From: Aspergillus flavus
Lineage: Eukaryota; Ascomycota; Eurotiomycetes; Eurotiales; Aspergillaceae
Direction: 5' to 3'
Assembly (NCBI RefSeq): GCF_009017415.1
Contig: NC_092404.1
Span: 2,418,001 to 2,482,000 of the forward strand
Length of the DNA: 64,000 bases
Part shown: one piece after another, positions 45,435 to 57,864 of the stretch
Layout of the letters: each line of letters begins with the position of its first letter
How positions within the stretch are numbered: the stretch's first letter is position 1
Position numbers and translations under genes: made by a program
Notes under the pieces: generated by a model
Database searches by the model: none
Seen by the model: only the letters and a program-made list of their open reading frames with translations
What the model was told of the DNA's origin: nothing

Positions 45435-46388
45435 GGCGACTGATTATAGAGCGGTAGGCGTCAAGAAAAGGAAGGGAAAATTGGGTATCTGGCGTATAAA
45501 CAAAACGGAATGGCGGGGTGGGCCAAAGAGTCGAAAAGGAGGAAGGTCGAAAAGGAAAAAGAAGAAAAGAGATCTATGGGATGCTCCAGATTGAGCACGG
45601 ACACGGGAACGTAGGAATCCAAAGAACGGCTATTTTGGTAGTGCGCGATTAGCCACCGGAATTATCGTCGATACTTTAGACTGCCGTCTAAGCACATACC
45701 CACACCGAAAACCAAGGGAGCGATTAATTCCCCCAATTCAGACAATAAATAGCCCACGTACCTTAGAAGATGTAGGGTAAAGAATTTGAAGACAAATTAG
45801 ATCAGTCGAGTGAATGAGAAAAACAAAAGGATATTTTTTTCCCTTTTCTTTTCTTTTCCCTTCTTCTTCTTCTGTGACCAAGACTGTCCTTTAAAGGGAA
45901 GAGTTCAAGGGCCAAAAAGAGAAGAAAAGAACAACCCCCCAATTAGGATTGGAGCAGTTCGCAAATAAGCGGCCACCAGCTGCAGGACGATACGGGAGTA
46001 CAACCGGAAGTAATCCGCTAACTGAAGCTGTTCGCAACTCCGCGCAACGTGGAAATATATAAGATAAAAGAAAAAAGTCAAACAGACGCAAAACAAAGTA
46101 AGACGAGTGGATGCTTGTCAGAGTTTCTTGTGATAAAACACGCAGAGGTTTTGTTTTGCCTCAAACTGTTTCCGCCACGTGAGGGGGAAAAGGGAGAAGA
46201 GGCGATACCTACAAGAGCGATCGCCAACAGTCGATGTACGAGTATGTAGGTGTATGTACGATAATATTGGGAAAAGTGTTTTAACGAGCCTTTCTCTTAT
46301 CTCGTTCGTGAACGGAGGGGGAGGGGAGCAGGCGCCGGTTCCCAGGAGGTAAGAAAGGCTTGGCCAGCAAGTAACAGAATGGATGAGA

Positions 46389-46402
46389 GGGGGGGGGGGG
46401 GG
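46389..46402. repeat. G-homopolymer run
   Basis: About 14 consecutive G residues within the likely rasB upstream region (C-run on the rasB sense strand). Confidence 0.6.
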
Positions 46403-49181
46403 CGAAACCAAAAGAATACCCACGGAACCTCACGGTGAAGTATCAGTATGAGAGATCTGAAGGTGTAAGAAGAGGGAGAAACTGGATAGGATAACAAAAT
46501 TTCAATATGAGAAAGAGGAAGGGGGGCAAGGTGTTTCTAGAGAGTCAAGAAAAAAGGAAAACGAAAAAAAAAAAAAAAAGACGAATAGAATAGAATCGCA
46601 AAATAGATAATGAAATGAGGCGTTGGAGACAATGATCCCTGTCGGAGACCAAGAGCCGTCTCTTAGTTTTGGGTTAGCGTGTTTAGTTAGGAGGAGTTGG
46701 TGGGTATAGATGGCTTCGTCGTCTTCGGCTTCTCTCTTTTCTCTCTCTGTCTCGCTCTCTTTATTCTATTTTTATTTTTATTTTTTACACCTTCCTACCT
46801 TCTTAAAATAATTAACTTACTCTATGCGCTAATTGATTAATATCCCAAGTTGGGCGTTAATCGTTTGTTCATTAACTTAACAGACTGGGTGGAGAAAGCT
46901 GACAGGAGGACAGTTAAGAAAGGTGAGAGCGACGAAGAGGGGAAGGAAAGTAGAAACCGACAGAAGCAGCAGCAAGAGGGGGCAAAGAGTGTGTAAGAAA
47001 ACCTAAGACCTAAAAGCATATGAGAGTTACTTAGTGTCTGGGGCTTGAAGCTGGAACTGGAACTGCATTTGGTGGATTGGACATGCAGATGGACCCGCGC
47101 AGAGTGAGTGGGGATTCCTTCCGGGATGATGTATGGATGGGTGATGATGGGTAAACTTTTTTTTTCCTCTCTCTTATTTCTAAAAGGTACCGTGCCTGGA
47201 TACTATCAAAATACAAAACTTGTACTTACATTGGCAAGGCATAGAGTGTCACTCAAGTCACATTGGAAATGATGCAATCCCCAATTTTTAACGTTTGATT
47301 GACTGTATCAAGTTCCCGGGTACCCAACCCTAATCATTGCATCGCCCAGGTACCATCTGTCTAGACACTGATTATTCTCCATCATATACAAGGTCAATTC
47401 TGGTGGGATGGTCACAGGAATAGGATTGACAGGAGTAAGTACGTAAGATCAATCCTTGCCCTTCGAAGCTTATGAATAGTATCATAGTTCTATAACAGCT
47501 CCCAAGACTTCTTCCCAATCATTCGGTACTACGTAAGGTATTCTGGTCGATCTATTAGGCCTTAGGGCCGTTTCTTCAACGCAAAATTCCTACCCCTAGC
47601 ACAGTTCTGGTCTCTTTGATCCGTCCCACATTCAAGTCCAAGAAAGTCCATTCGGCTTGGTCGAAACAGTTTCGGGTAGACACGAGGTGGGCGTATGGTA
47701 ACACTAAGCTCAGGGTGCTCCCCACTAGCACAATTGGGATTGTACATTCATGCTTCCCTGTACTTATGTGTGATTGCGGCAATAGGAATTGATCCATCCT
47801 TCAGATATGGTCATGCCCAGGTCAGGCAGTGAGGCCGTTAAATCAGCTCTGTACTGTACCGGTGATCATATATTCCGACTAACGCATACCAAGTATCATG
47901 ATCAAAGAACAGTTTTTTTCTCTTCTTTTATTTTATTTTATTTTATTTTATCTTTTCATTTTATTGATTCACCCCCTCCCAAAGTGTGCTTATTTTATTG
48001 GGCAGAATAATAGAGAGGGGAGACAGTAGATTTCGCCGGTGCAGCGACCATCACGAGTCTTTGCAGGTCCACACGGGGAAGGAAGATAGAACATTCCGCG
48101 GCCCCTGGTGGTCAGGCTAAAACCAATCTTCCTAATTCCCGGGAATACCTAATACGTGGTTTGTCGTAAGCTTAGGGATTTTAGTGCTGTATAAGTATTT
48201 CTTGGACTCTTAAAGCAGTCTTGTTATATCTTATGGTGATCCCAAAATATGAGAATGACCGTGGGACATTGCGACAACGTATGCATTGTTCACACTTGCA
48301 TGTTAACACCTTTTCCCCATCAGATAGCCGATCTTTTTTTTTTACTCTCTCTTATTTCTTTTCCCCTCCTCGCTCCTCTTTCTTTTGCTTCTCGATTGAC
48401 ATTTGCTGACATTGCCATCGGCATGTGAAATCGAAAAAGAAAAAAAAAAAAAATGGAAGAAAAAGAAAAAGAAAAAAAAAACCGCCCCATCTGGGCTTAG
48501 CGATAAATTCGTTCGACGAAGAAAGTTCCATGATAATTACCTATAGTGGGGTCCATCTTACCCCTATTATATCATTGAAGATTTTCTCCTAGGGAGTTAG
48601 CGGTACTATATGCAGTATGTACTCCGTACCATTTGATTGGAATTCTAGAATGCTACAGTGTAGTAATAAGCGAAATGACGACGACGAAATTCATTTTTCC
48701 TTTTGTTTTCTTTCTTTCTTTTCTCCCCCTAGATCCCTGCTATTGCACACCCTGCCGGAGAATCCGTTCGATACCCAGTGCCGGGCCGGTCCATCGCTGG
48801 TTAAATAAGGTTCCACGGGCTAACAGGGATTAATCATCTCATCGGTTTAGTTACTGGAACAGACAGGCATAGTTAGTCATCATATCATTACTGGAATACT
48901 CAAGCCGTAGGCAGCATGAACATATATTTTCAGAACCTGAAGATCTTGTTGTCACTTGTCTGATGTTTCTCTCCAATGTCGGCGTACCCAATTGCCACAC
49001 CCCTGCTTCTTCTTCTGTTTTTTGTGCATCACACACCGACAACATTTTGTTGATGAACAGGAAGGAGTCTAAAATCCAGGTAAGAAAACAGCGAGGAAAG
49101 GTTAGAATGGGAAACCCTATTCTGTACTCTGTAGCTTGGTCGGTTCCCCTCCAATGTAGGTTGTTGTCTTTGCATTTTCTA

Positions 49182-49217
49182 TTTCTTCTTCTTCTTCTTC
49201 TTCTTCTTCTTCTTCTT
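49182..49217. repeat. (CTT)n microsatellite, about 12 units
   Basis: Perfect CTT triplets followed by T/A-rich DNA, in the gene-poor region; not inside any gene that I can support. Confidence 0.8.
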
Positions 49218-51610
49218 TTAAATATTATTTTATTTCATTTTATTTATTTATTTTGGCCGGCCGTAGTGGAGCCATACCCTGCGGCAGAGAGTTAGCTCTC
49301 CAACACAATGGTAGCTGCACAAACAAGGCATAGACCTTCCTCCACAGCACTGCAACGATCATCTGGGTGGAAGGTATCTAACACCGACTAGAAATCTCAA
49401 GTCACCCATTACATTGATTCCCAGTAGACACTCTCCACTAATTTCTGAAGCCTGAGGTCACAGTTTCAGTGATCAGCGTAGCTGGAGATCAGATTCTTGC
49501 CGCGTTGACTAAATTCCGAGCTTTCTTTGCTTCCGAAGAACTGCAAACTACATGGATGGATTTACGAAGTCGATGCCAACGGTCCCTAAGGTGGGTGGTT
49601 GAACGTTCACATGCGGCGTCGATATCCCCTGGCGACTAGAAACATAAGATACGTGAAGAGTATTGGTTTTGTGCACTTGTGCTTATGCTATGCAGCATTG
49701 GTTGCCCGCCGGCTGGACTCAGGAAGCAAGTCAAGCCGCAACATTACTTTGATATGTCCACTTTTGAAGACTAAAGATATTAATCCATCCATAAGGCGGT
49801 AGCTAACTGGTCCGACGGACGACTAACCAGCTGGGATCCGCCTCATAGAGACGAGAACCTCGGTAGAACTCCGTATATTTGTTAGCTTAAAAGAGAAAAT
49901 GGGAAGGAGAGGCGAGGAATTTAAGCGGACAAGCAGACCTAAAGTGGTAAAGCCCGCGAGATTAAGGTATGTATGTACCCAGAAAACTGGACAACAGGCT
50001 TGGTGAGAACTTGAGGGTTTCGATTTTGTACATCTTACCCATCTGTGGATATCACGGCGCGGTCCTCGGAAGTAGTAGCAAGACTAACCAGATCTAGGCC
50101 ATTCCGGTGCATACCTACCGACCGAACGTTTTTTTTCAATTTTATTTTTATTTGATTATTATTATTAGTATATTTCTTTCTTTCTTTCTTTCTTTTTTTT
50201 TTTTTAAGTTACTATAATAACATACATAGTACTCCGTACATTACGCTGGCATCCACAGTAATCTCCCGCCCCATTTTCCACGTGGGTAGCTAAGACTACA
50301 GTGGTCCGGAAACGTGCAAGTAGATATCTGTCTGAGCTACTAGCTCTCAATAGTCGTCTTATCCTAATCAAACTGGCTCGAAATGATTTGTTGACCTGGT
50401 ACCCGTAATGGCTTCTAGGTAATGGGATGCTCACCAATGACCTACTACTTCTATTTATACATCTCGAAGCATATTTTCGGAATCGTTAGCTACTTATATC
50501 AATACATCTTGTCAACTGAGGCGACAATTCTACATTGTAACCCGTAGGGTGCTCTATAATCAACGCTATCGAAGAATGAAGACAAGATGCACTTTCTAAT
50601 CACCTTGGTCAGGGGCATTCCGCTACGTTGGGCAACTGCTGCCTAGTGTAATGCTTTCGAATCCTGTTGGAACTAACATGGTACTTAGGCGTGTGGCTAC
50701 AACATTCTGTGCTACGAGACTGTAGGAGGTATATGCGTGCATGGGCTTCAGATGTAGGCGGCTACTAACAACGGTGAGCCTAATGTGCGTGATTGACAGC
50801 TGACCTTCCTTGCTTACGACGAATGGATCTTGCTGGGTGGGTACTAATAGCTTGTATGTATCTGGTCGTTTCGAAGTCTCTCACATTGCATAGGAGACAA
50901 TCAGGAGTTGCGTTCCCCTAGATTCGTCACGCAGCACTGCCTCCTAACTAGCTTTGAATCACGGCGTATAACAGACGCCATTAATGGTGCCGAGCCTTTG
51001 CCCTGTCAAGTTGCAACCTCGATCGTCGAGTCGAGACTCGGGCAGACTTTGTCGGATCCGATATGCGTTAGGGACCATAGCTTTAGAAAAAAAAAATGTA
51101 AGTACGTTTACCTTTGAGTACGGAGTATGTGGCGTTTCCGCCGCTGATCTGGGGCTGGGGTACCCATGTCCTGTATGCGACAATAGTGAATATCAATAGC
51201 CCATTGAATTGAATTGCTCGGGAGTATTCTCCGCGCTGATCACTAATAGATGGGTTGATAATAGCATACCCAACGTCATGGCTTGGGTCAAGACCCACGA
51301 GATCATCCTCTTGATGCCCAACACCCGAGATGCTGGGAGCACAGTCACTCCGCCCTAGTTCTAACACGGTATTATGCACGAACTACAACGTTGACCATCA
51401 TTGTGAAGATCACCTAAGTTATGTCGTATTATTTCGGTGCTATAAGTGGTCGAGGAGGTTCAATATGCGGGGCCATATATACAGTACCCTGCTGGAGGAT
51501 GCGCCATGTTTCGCATATCAGTTTGCCAATTCCACCTCGTATACTCTCCAGCGCTGTCGCACTATAAAGACAAGACTTGACTTGAAACGCCGCCTTGTGC
51601 TAGAACTGCA

Positions 51611-52724
51611 CTACTGATCCTCCAGTGGCAAGATATCTGGTGACGGACCAGCAGGGATGATCAACTGCGAGCTGCCTGTCCGTTTGCCAATTGCCTTCAG
51701 GTAGCCAAATTTGTACTGCAGGCTAGAATTAGCGATTTGGTCAAGTCAGCTAAATCTCCAAGAACGCTGCTTACAATGTCAAAATATGTTGTCTTCTTAA
51801 AGGCACCCCCCCGCGTCCGCTTGGACTCGTCAAAGTACAACCGACGATACCAATCATGGATTCGTGGATAATCATGTCGTATCATCTTGAGGTTACATTT
51901 AAAGATCAGATAGTACGCCACGTCGAACCGGGCAATGGTTGTGTACAGGCGAATATCGGCCTCGGTTATGTTTTCGCCGAACAGATATGGCTGGTGTCCT
52001 GGCTGCGCTAGGTGGTTTTCGATACGATCTAGCGCCTCGAACAACGGATAGATATTCTCCTTGTAGGCTTCCTGTGTTGTTGCGAACCCCGTCTTGTATA
52101 CCCCATTGTTGATCTGATGGTACACCCAATCATTCATCTCATCAATATCTTTTCTCAAAGGCTGAGGGTAAAATCCTCCACCCGGCCTGTTGATTTCACG
52201 CAACTCATCTGGAAGCAGATGGTCAAATTCGGTATAGAACATCCGAATAATCTCGCTGCTCTCATTATTCACGATTGTTCCTTTCTTCTTGTCCCACAGT
52301 ACCGGGATGGTGTATCGCCCTTCGTACGCCGGATTTGCTTTGAAATAAAGCTGTCTCAGTTGCGTGAACCCATACAGAGGATCCTTCTCTGCCGAACCCC
52401 ACCGACCTGAGAAGAACCACCCATCAGGCCCCAGCTCAGGATCCAAAACCACTAGCTGGATTATCTCCTCGAGACCTTTGAGTGATCGAACGATGTTAGT
52501 CCGATGCGCCCATGGACAGCCGTACCCCAAGTACAAGACGTAGCGGTCTTTTTCGGCAGGGAATTCAGCCGCGGGATCACTGGACACGGACGAGCGAAAG
52601 ACCGAAGCTTTACGCCGAAAGTGTCCATCAGCGTCGGCGTGACGGTAGACTTCGTGTTCCTGAATGCCTTTCTTAGCACGGAAACTCCGGTGGCATGAGA
52701 TGCCCTACATACCTGCTCTGTCAT
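51611..52724 (-). CDS. Omega/xi-class glutathione transferase, S-glutathionyl-(hydro)quinone reductase type (ECM4-like)
   Basis: Three exons: 52724-52713 (12 nt, MTEQ), 52671-51775, 51715-51611; introns 41 and 59 nt; 337 aa. The thioredoxin-fold part has the YGCPWAHR active site (Cys56) and TIPVLWDKKKGTIVNNESSEIIRMF; the all-helical part has EMNDWVYHQINNGVYKTGFA, YLFGENITEADIRLYTTIARFD and YPRIHDWYRRLY. The last exon supplies YKFGYLKAIGKRTGSS and a short tail. Enzymes of this class reduce glutathionylated (chloro)hydroquinones. The 41-nt first intron and 12-nt first exon are at the lower size limit; they are supported because only this join connects an ATG to the DGHFRR-like start of the family. 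The neighbouring minus-strand gene is a HAD dehalogenase. Confidence 0.88.
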
Positions 52725-53166
52725 GACGCTCCTCTTTTCCGAAAGCTTTGGTGGTGAACACGTAAAATGACAGTCAAGAGGCAGTTTAAATGTGTTGGCT
52801 TGGGCGCATCTGACTTCAATGATCTGAATTTGTAATCAATAGGCTGACAAATTTAAGTGCTTATGTTGCAATCAATGACTTTACCCGCTGCGTCATCATG
52901 AGGGGTAAACGATTGCAATCATCAGTGACGCATAAGATGAGTTTAAGGGTTGGCGAACACGCTCCCAAAACCAACCAGCCAGTAGAGTGGTATGTTGGTT
53001 CATTGGCCGAGATGCAGAACATTCATGTTGGACTCATAGCGTCATTTCCTGTCTTAACTCTAATCGGATAGTACAATACTGTGGCTTCATTGTCACAAAA
53101 AATCACAAATATGAGAGTCAGATAATCTCGCCCTGCTATTATCGTAAATGAATATATGCCATGTGT
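52725..53166. other. Intergenic region between the HAD gene and the GST gene
   Basis: 442 bp; promoter of the GST gene and 3' UTR of the HAD gene. No gene seen. Confidence 0.5.
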
Positions 53167-53964
53167 TCATAGCTTAATCGCTACTTGAATGCCGAGTTGC
53201 CGTGCAACCTCAACGAAGCCACCTGTGTTCAGCTCGATCCAAAGATCCACATACCCCTCTTGCTTTGCTTGAGCGATATCCTCCGTCTCTTCTTTAGACC
53301 GTGCAACGTAGATTGTCTGAAAACCTTGTGCTTTGGCGGCCTTCAGGTCTGAGAGATGGGCTGCCACCAGGGCGCAGTGACTGGGGTCCACGTCGAAGCG
53401 GGCGGCTGCCCCGCGATACACCTGAGGCGAGGGTTTATACGCCCCAAAGTCCTCTGCACTGGCTATATCCGTAAAAGGCAAGGAGCCAAAGCGCCGGAGG
53501 TCCTCTAGCAGAGAGACGTTGCCGTTTGACAGGGTGCACGTGCGGAATCTTCGGCTCAACAGCTCCAGGCCTCGCACGCTGTCAGGCCATGGAGCAAGTC
53601 GGTGCCAGCAGAGCGACAGATCCCATCTCTCGCTGTCTGTGAAGAGATTCCCGATCTTCCGTTCCTGGAGTAGCTTGGACAGGGCAGTGAAATGGTGCTG
53701 ATCGACCGAAACGAAGCCTTGAGAGGGGTCAAACTGGGCAGTGAACTGTCCATAGGACTGTCGCCAATCTTCCGCAATTGAGAGCCAATCTGTAAAAGTC
53801 ATCTGTGAGACCCGTGCGCGTTCATCCGGAGGAATAGGCTTGCGGGGATCATGAAGGGCGCGCTCAGCGGCGTCTTTCAACTCTCTCGTGACGGACGGGC
53901 ACCATTCCACAACGGTTCCGAATACGTCGAAGAACAGGACCTTGGGAAGTATATCGATTGGCAT
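53167..53964 (-). CDS. HAD-superfamily hydrolase, 2-haloacid dehalogenase (type II) like
   Basis: Single exon, 265 aa, normal length. HAD motif I is FFDVFGTVVEW (Asp13 nucleophile; F-G-T after it as in haloacid dehalogenases), motif II TLSNGN, motif III KPSPQVY and motif IV VAAHLSDLKAAKAQGF. Haloacid dehalogenases release halide from 2-haloalkanoic acids; many fungal relatives have unknown substrates, so the reaction is a family-based suggestion. The gene precedes the glutathione transferase on the same strand with a 442-bp gap. Confidence 0.88.
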   Translation of the reverse strand: MPIDILPKVLFFDVFGTVVEWCPSVTRELKDAAERALHDPRKPIPPDERARVSQMTFTDWLSIAEDWRQSYGQFTAQFDPSQGFVSVDQHHFTALSKLLQERKIGNLFTDSERWDLSLCWHRLAPWPDSVRGLELLSRRFRTCTLSNGNVSLLEDLRRFGSLPFTDIASAEDFGAYKPSPQVYRGAAARFDVDPSHCALVAAHLSDLKAAKAQGFQTIYVARSKEETEDIAQAKQEGYVDLWIELNTGGFVEVARQLGIQVAIKL

Positions 53965-56900
53965 GCTGTGTGAGCTTTGGCCTGTTTACAGCGTACATAT
54001 ATTGACCTAATTCTAGGGCATTGACGCTAAGTTATTGAGAGGGAGTGTAAGGTCTGGAATGCAAGGGTAGTAATTATGTACATATATGTACATACATACC
54101 ATCATGCGGGTTCACTGTTAATGTTCACGTCATCGCCCTCGCCCTTCCAACGACTCGTCGTTGCTTAGTCAGGATCATGAGAACACCATGACTTCAACTA
54201 CTACTCGTAATGGAGAGAAAGGGCAATGATGAAATGCGACTTCGCCACAATTCTGTTCATCTGCGAAGCGAGACCATCACACAATCTGAAAGAGTGAAAA
54301 GAAGGTTATATTACTAACTCCACAAACTACAGGTGATCAATAGATCCATCACATTATCATCACTTGTTCGCTGCTTCAGATTAATTATGTGACTATGCGA
54401 TGCCGGCAGATGGAGGGCAATGCATATCTTTATTGTTAGCTGACAAGTGACGGCGACGGAACTGGGTCCTCATCCGCGTTGACAGCTGCAAGCTGGGTGA
54501 TCCTCAACGGCGCAATCCTGGTCTCTTCGACTACGTACTAGTATTTTAGTCTTGGATGTGCATGAAGATATCTGTAATTCTTGTTACACAAGGCGTCGGA
54601 AGGAAACTTCGGCAATGGGAGTCTCCCACGCAGGGCAAAAAAGGACGAAACAAAAAGACTATTCCCAACGGAGTGGTTTACCTTCTTTCTTACTCCTCGG
54701 GTGTTTTTCTATTATATATATAATATATATATATTATTTTCTTTTTTCGTCCCCGCCTGTAATACCTGTACGACGTTTGATATATCAGTTGAACAAAGAC
54801 GCCAGCAGCCTTGCTGAGTCTCGACCGTCAAGTGTTATAATAAATATATTGATATTAATATTAATATTAATTTATCGTACTGTACAATGACCTGTCAACT
54901 TTTTGCCCCTGAACTAAAGACAGAAGTATGTCTTGCCGTGTGGGTCGCTCGACGAGCCCCAGTTGCGAATCAGGAACAGTGCTCTGGCCTTAGTCCAGTA
55001 GGCAAAGGCCTAATTGTGAGTTTTTCCCTCACGTTCGCTTTTTGAGTCGGGGGAAGCACACGTTCTAGTTTCCAACTAGCTAGGTATCTATATGAAAGCC
55101 GGGTAGGTAAAGTTCGAACGGTGGGAGGACTAACGGAGAAGCTACCAAATTGTTGATGAATAGCCAAAGATTATAGGTCACTACGGGTTGGTTATCTCCT
55201 CAAATTAAACCCTACCAGTCTCGAGGCCAGTCACAAGTTGGTATGTACTTGTACTAGGTTACTGTTCGGTACCTAGCCTCTATACGGAGTATCCTTTGGG
55301 TAGCTCCTCCTCCCGGGTCAGGATTATCCTTTTCTTTTCCTTTCTTCTGTCTAGGAACATTGCATTGCAGTGGTTACATTACTTACTCTATGTATGTTTT
55401 TTTTGGGGGTCATATACCTGACCCCAAAGGATCAGCAACAGAATGACCAGTGGCCAATCTTTCGCAGCAAGGGTCGCCAGCCTGGAGCTCCGATCTAATT
55501 TCCGAAATGGGGAGACTGCCCAGAAAATTTCGGCGCCGAACAGTGGAAGAAGTGGAGAGCTGAGCTTGGAGGACCCAAGGATTTTGTTCGGGTGCTTCCT
55601 TTGTGAGTTTGTGTACCCAGAAAAAAAAGGTGGATAAAAGAACATCGGACTTGCTCCCGCATCCCATATGTAGGTGCCTAAGTATGTAAGTATTCCTGAT
55701 GGAAAATTGGGCTTGACAACCCAGTGATGTCCAATGGCGGCTGAATCAGGGGCAACTTCTCTGATGACGGGATGAATTAATTAATCTCAACTATCTACGA
55801 AGTATATACACGTACAATCTGTACTATACTCCGTACATACGAGGTATCTGGTGCTAATCGGATTGATATCTGACTTCGTACCTCAAATCTAATTATAACA
55901 AAATGCTCTACGTGACATGACGGTTAAATTAGGAGAGGCTGAAACACGGACCACAGGCTCTTTGGGAAATTACAATGGACGATCACTTGAGAGGCAACAG
56001 AGCCAACGGTTTGCCTTCCCTGGAGACATCGTATGATTCGATCGAGAGAAAGAGAAAGAACCAAAAGAAAAGACCGACGTCGATAGTAACTGGAGAAATC
56101 GGATTGATGGAAATAGTAAATAGTTCCATACTCCGTACGTTGTTACGAAGCCATTGTAACAATCAACGCTTGAGTATAAGCAAGATCATGGAAACAGATA
56201 CAAGGAAATCAAATAACATGAAATGCGACCAAAATCACCAATTATTCCTCTTGTCCAATTCAATTAATCCACTAGCAATAACAAGGAAGAGGGGCCGAAA
56301 TAAGTAAAAGAAAGAAAGACCAAAAGAAAAAAAAAAGAAAAACGAAAAAAACATATCAAATTGTGGACCCCTTCAAACTAGTCCGAAAATCAAAAGGTTG
56401 ACATGAACCTCCCCTGAGCAGCAATCAACTTTCAATGGATCTCCTTTACTTAGTCCACTGAACTAGTCGAAGGACTATGGAGTCGACTCTGCTTTTGTTC
56501 TGTACAATTAGATTAACACAATTGGACGATCACTGGTCTAACCGTTCCTCCGTCCCCTTTCCACTGGCTGGATGGAGTGTCTCCTTTTTCCATTTTCATT
56601 TTCATTTTCTTTTATTATTATTATTTTTTTTTTACTCCTAACCACCAAAAGCTGGCCAGCCTAGCGGATGACCTCTACCGTGTTTCACATTTTACTAACC
56701 TCCTTCTTTTCCTTTGGCCCAGTAGGACGATTGGCCTGTCCAATCTTTGCTTGAATACGATGGTTTTCTTGCCGGCTGCTGCAGGAATTACGAGTATCAC
56801 TCTCGCATCCACAGCCGATCACGCGCGCTCTGATTCGTCTTCTTTCACCATCCCGCTTTCTATGCCCGGGAGTTTTATTTTGTACTACTCCTACTCCCGT

Positions 56901-57864
56901 ACCTTCTACTATTAGTCTACTTGCTCTCACTGGTAGCTTAAGTGGAGACGTTCTTTTGATCCTCCTCACTAATCGGGAGCGTGGACTCAGTTCCCCATCC
57001 CCCTAACGAACACCCCTGGAAGAGCTAATGCTCTAGCATCTTAGCCACGGCTTGTCCTCACGTCGTGCACATCCCGATGCTCGGACAAGTTCTTTGCTCG
57101 CAGCCCGCAAGGCTCATTAGCTCTTGATCGGCCTTGATCTAACGGGTCTCCTCATACAATGTAGACCTTGTCCCTTCTTCCTCTGATCCTTCTGTCTAGA
57201 GATCGATGAGACCTTTGGTAGACGTCAGTCTTGCTTGCTGACTCCGCCTGTCTGTTTTGCTGTCCCTGAACGCGATCTACGATTCTTTCTCCTCCATCTC
57301 CCCGCGTCGGCGAGCCAATTCAATTCTCTCATACCTCCCTCCCCCTTTACTGGGTGGCTAAGGAAAGCTCGTGAAGCGCGTTAATTCAAGCTCTCGAAGT
57401 ATTCCATTTGCCTTTGCCTTTCTTTCCTTTCTTTTCTTTCTTTCTTTCTGCCGTTCTCTTTTTCTTCCTTTTTTGTGTTCTCCCTGGCCCCAAACGGAGT
57501 CTGAAAGAGTGTGTAAAGCCCTCTCCGTGCTTGAGGGAGGGTAGCAATTAGATCTAAGTGTAGGTGGGAAGTCTACTGCCTGTATGCCTTTCCTCCCAAC
57601 CACGTTCATCGCGACTCTTGCGTGCAAGTAGCTGACGCAGCTCATTGCCGCGAACCAGAAATCCCGTACTGAAGATCTCACCAGCAACTATAGCTGCTGG
57701 ATAGCGACTATATCGCCTGTCGCCTTGTTTCCTACCCACCTGTAGCATCCGAAAGGTCAAATGGACCCCGCATAGCGCAGCGCTTCAATGGTATAAGGCG
57801 TGCGAGCCCGGTTGCTGTTGTGCTTCAACAAGCCTCTCAAGTCTTGATTTTCTATAATCAAGTG
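53965..57864. other. 3.9 kb divergent upstream region between the HAD gene and the apsA-type gene
   Basis: No supported gene; open frames are short and motif-free. It contains TA-rich palindromic DNA (54711-54737), ATTAAT repeats near 54850-54870, three TACTCCGTA copies (55283, 55827, 56129), T/A tracts and, next to the apsA-type gene, CT/T-rich DNA (57.4-57.5 kb). A tRNA-like stretch near 56975-57060 was examined and rejected. Confidence 0.55.
54711..54737. repeat. TA-repeat palindrome
   Basis: ATTATATATA directly followed by TAATATATATATATTA forms an inverted TA-rich sequence able to pair with itself. It lies in the divergent region with no gene overlap. Confidence 0.6.

Larger units (their letters stand above)
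45435..51610. other. 6.2 kb gene-poor region upstream of rasB
   Basis: No open frame longer than about 110 codons, none with motifs. Next to rasB (45.7-46.9 kb) are CT/T-rich tracts on the rasB sense strand, likely its leader and promoter. Farther on are (TTTTA)n near 47931-47951, a CTT microsatellite (49182-49217), TTTC repeats near 50174-50195 and four copies of the ACTCCGTA motif (48621, 49868, 50231, 51119). No mobile-element or RNA gene is recognisable. Confidence 0.55.

Noticed and set aside
56975..57060. tRNA-like stretch on the minus strand (GTGGCTAAGATGC ... GAACTGAGTCC)
   Set aside because: The A- and B-box matches are weak and neither the acceptor nor the T stem pairs well; a tRNA scan would decide.
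57765..57815. A-box-like TTCAATGGTATAAGGCG
   Set aside because: No B box or cloverleaf follows within tRNA distance.
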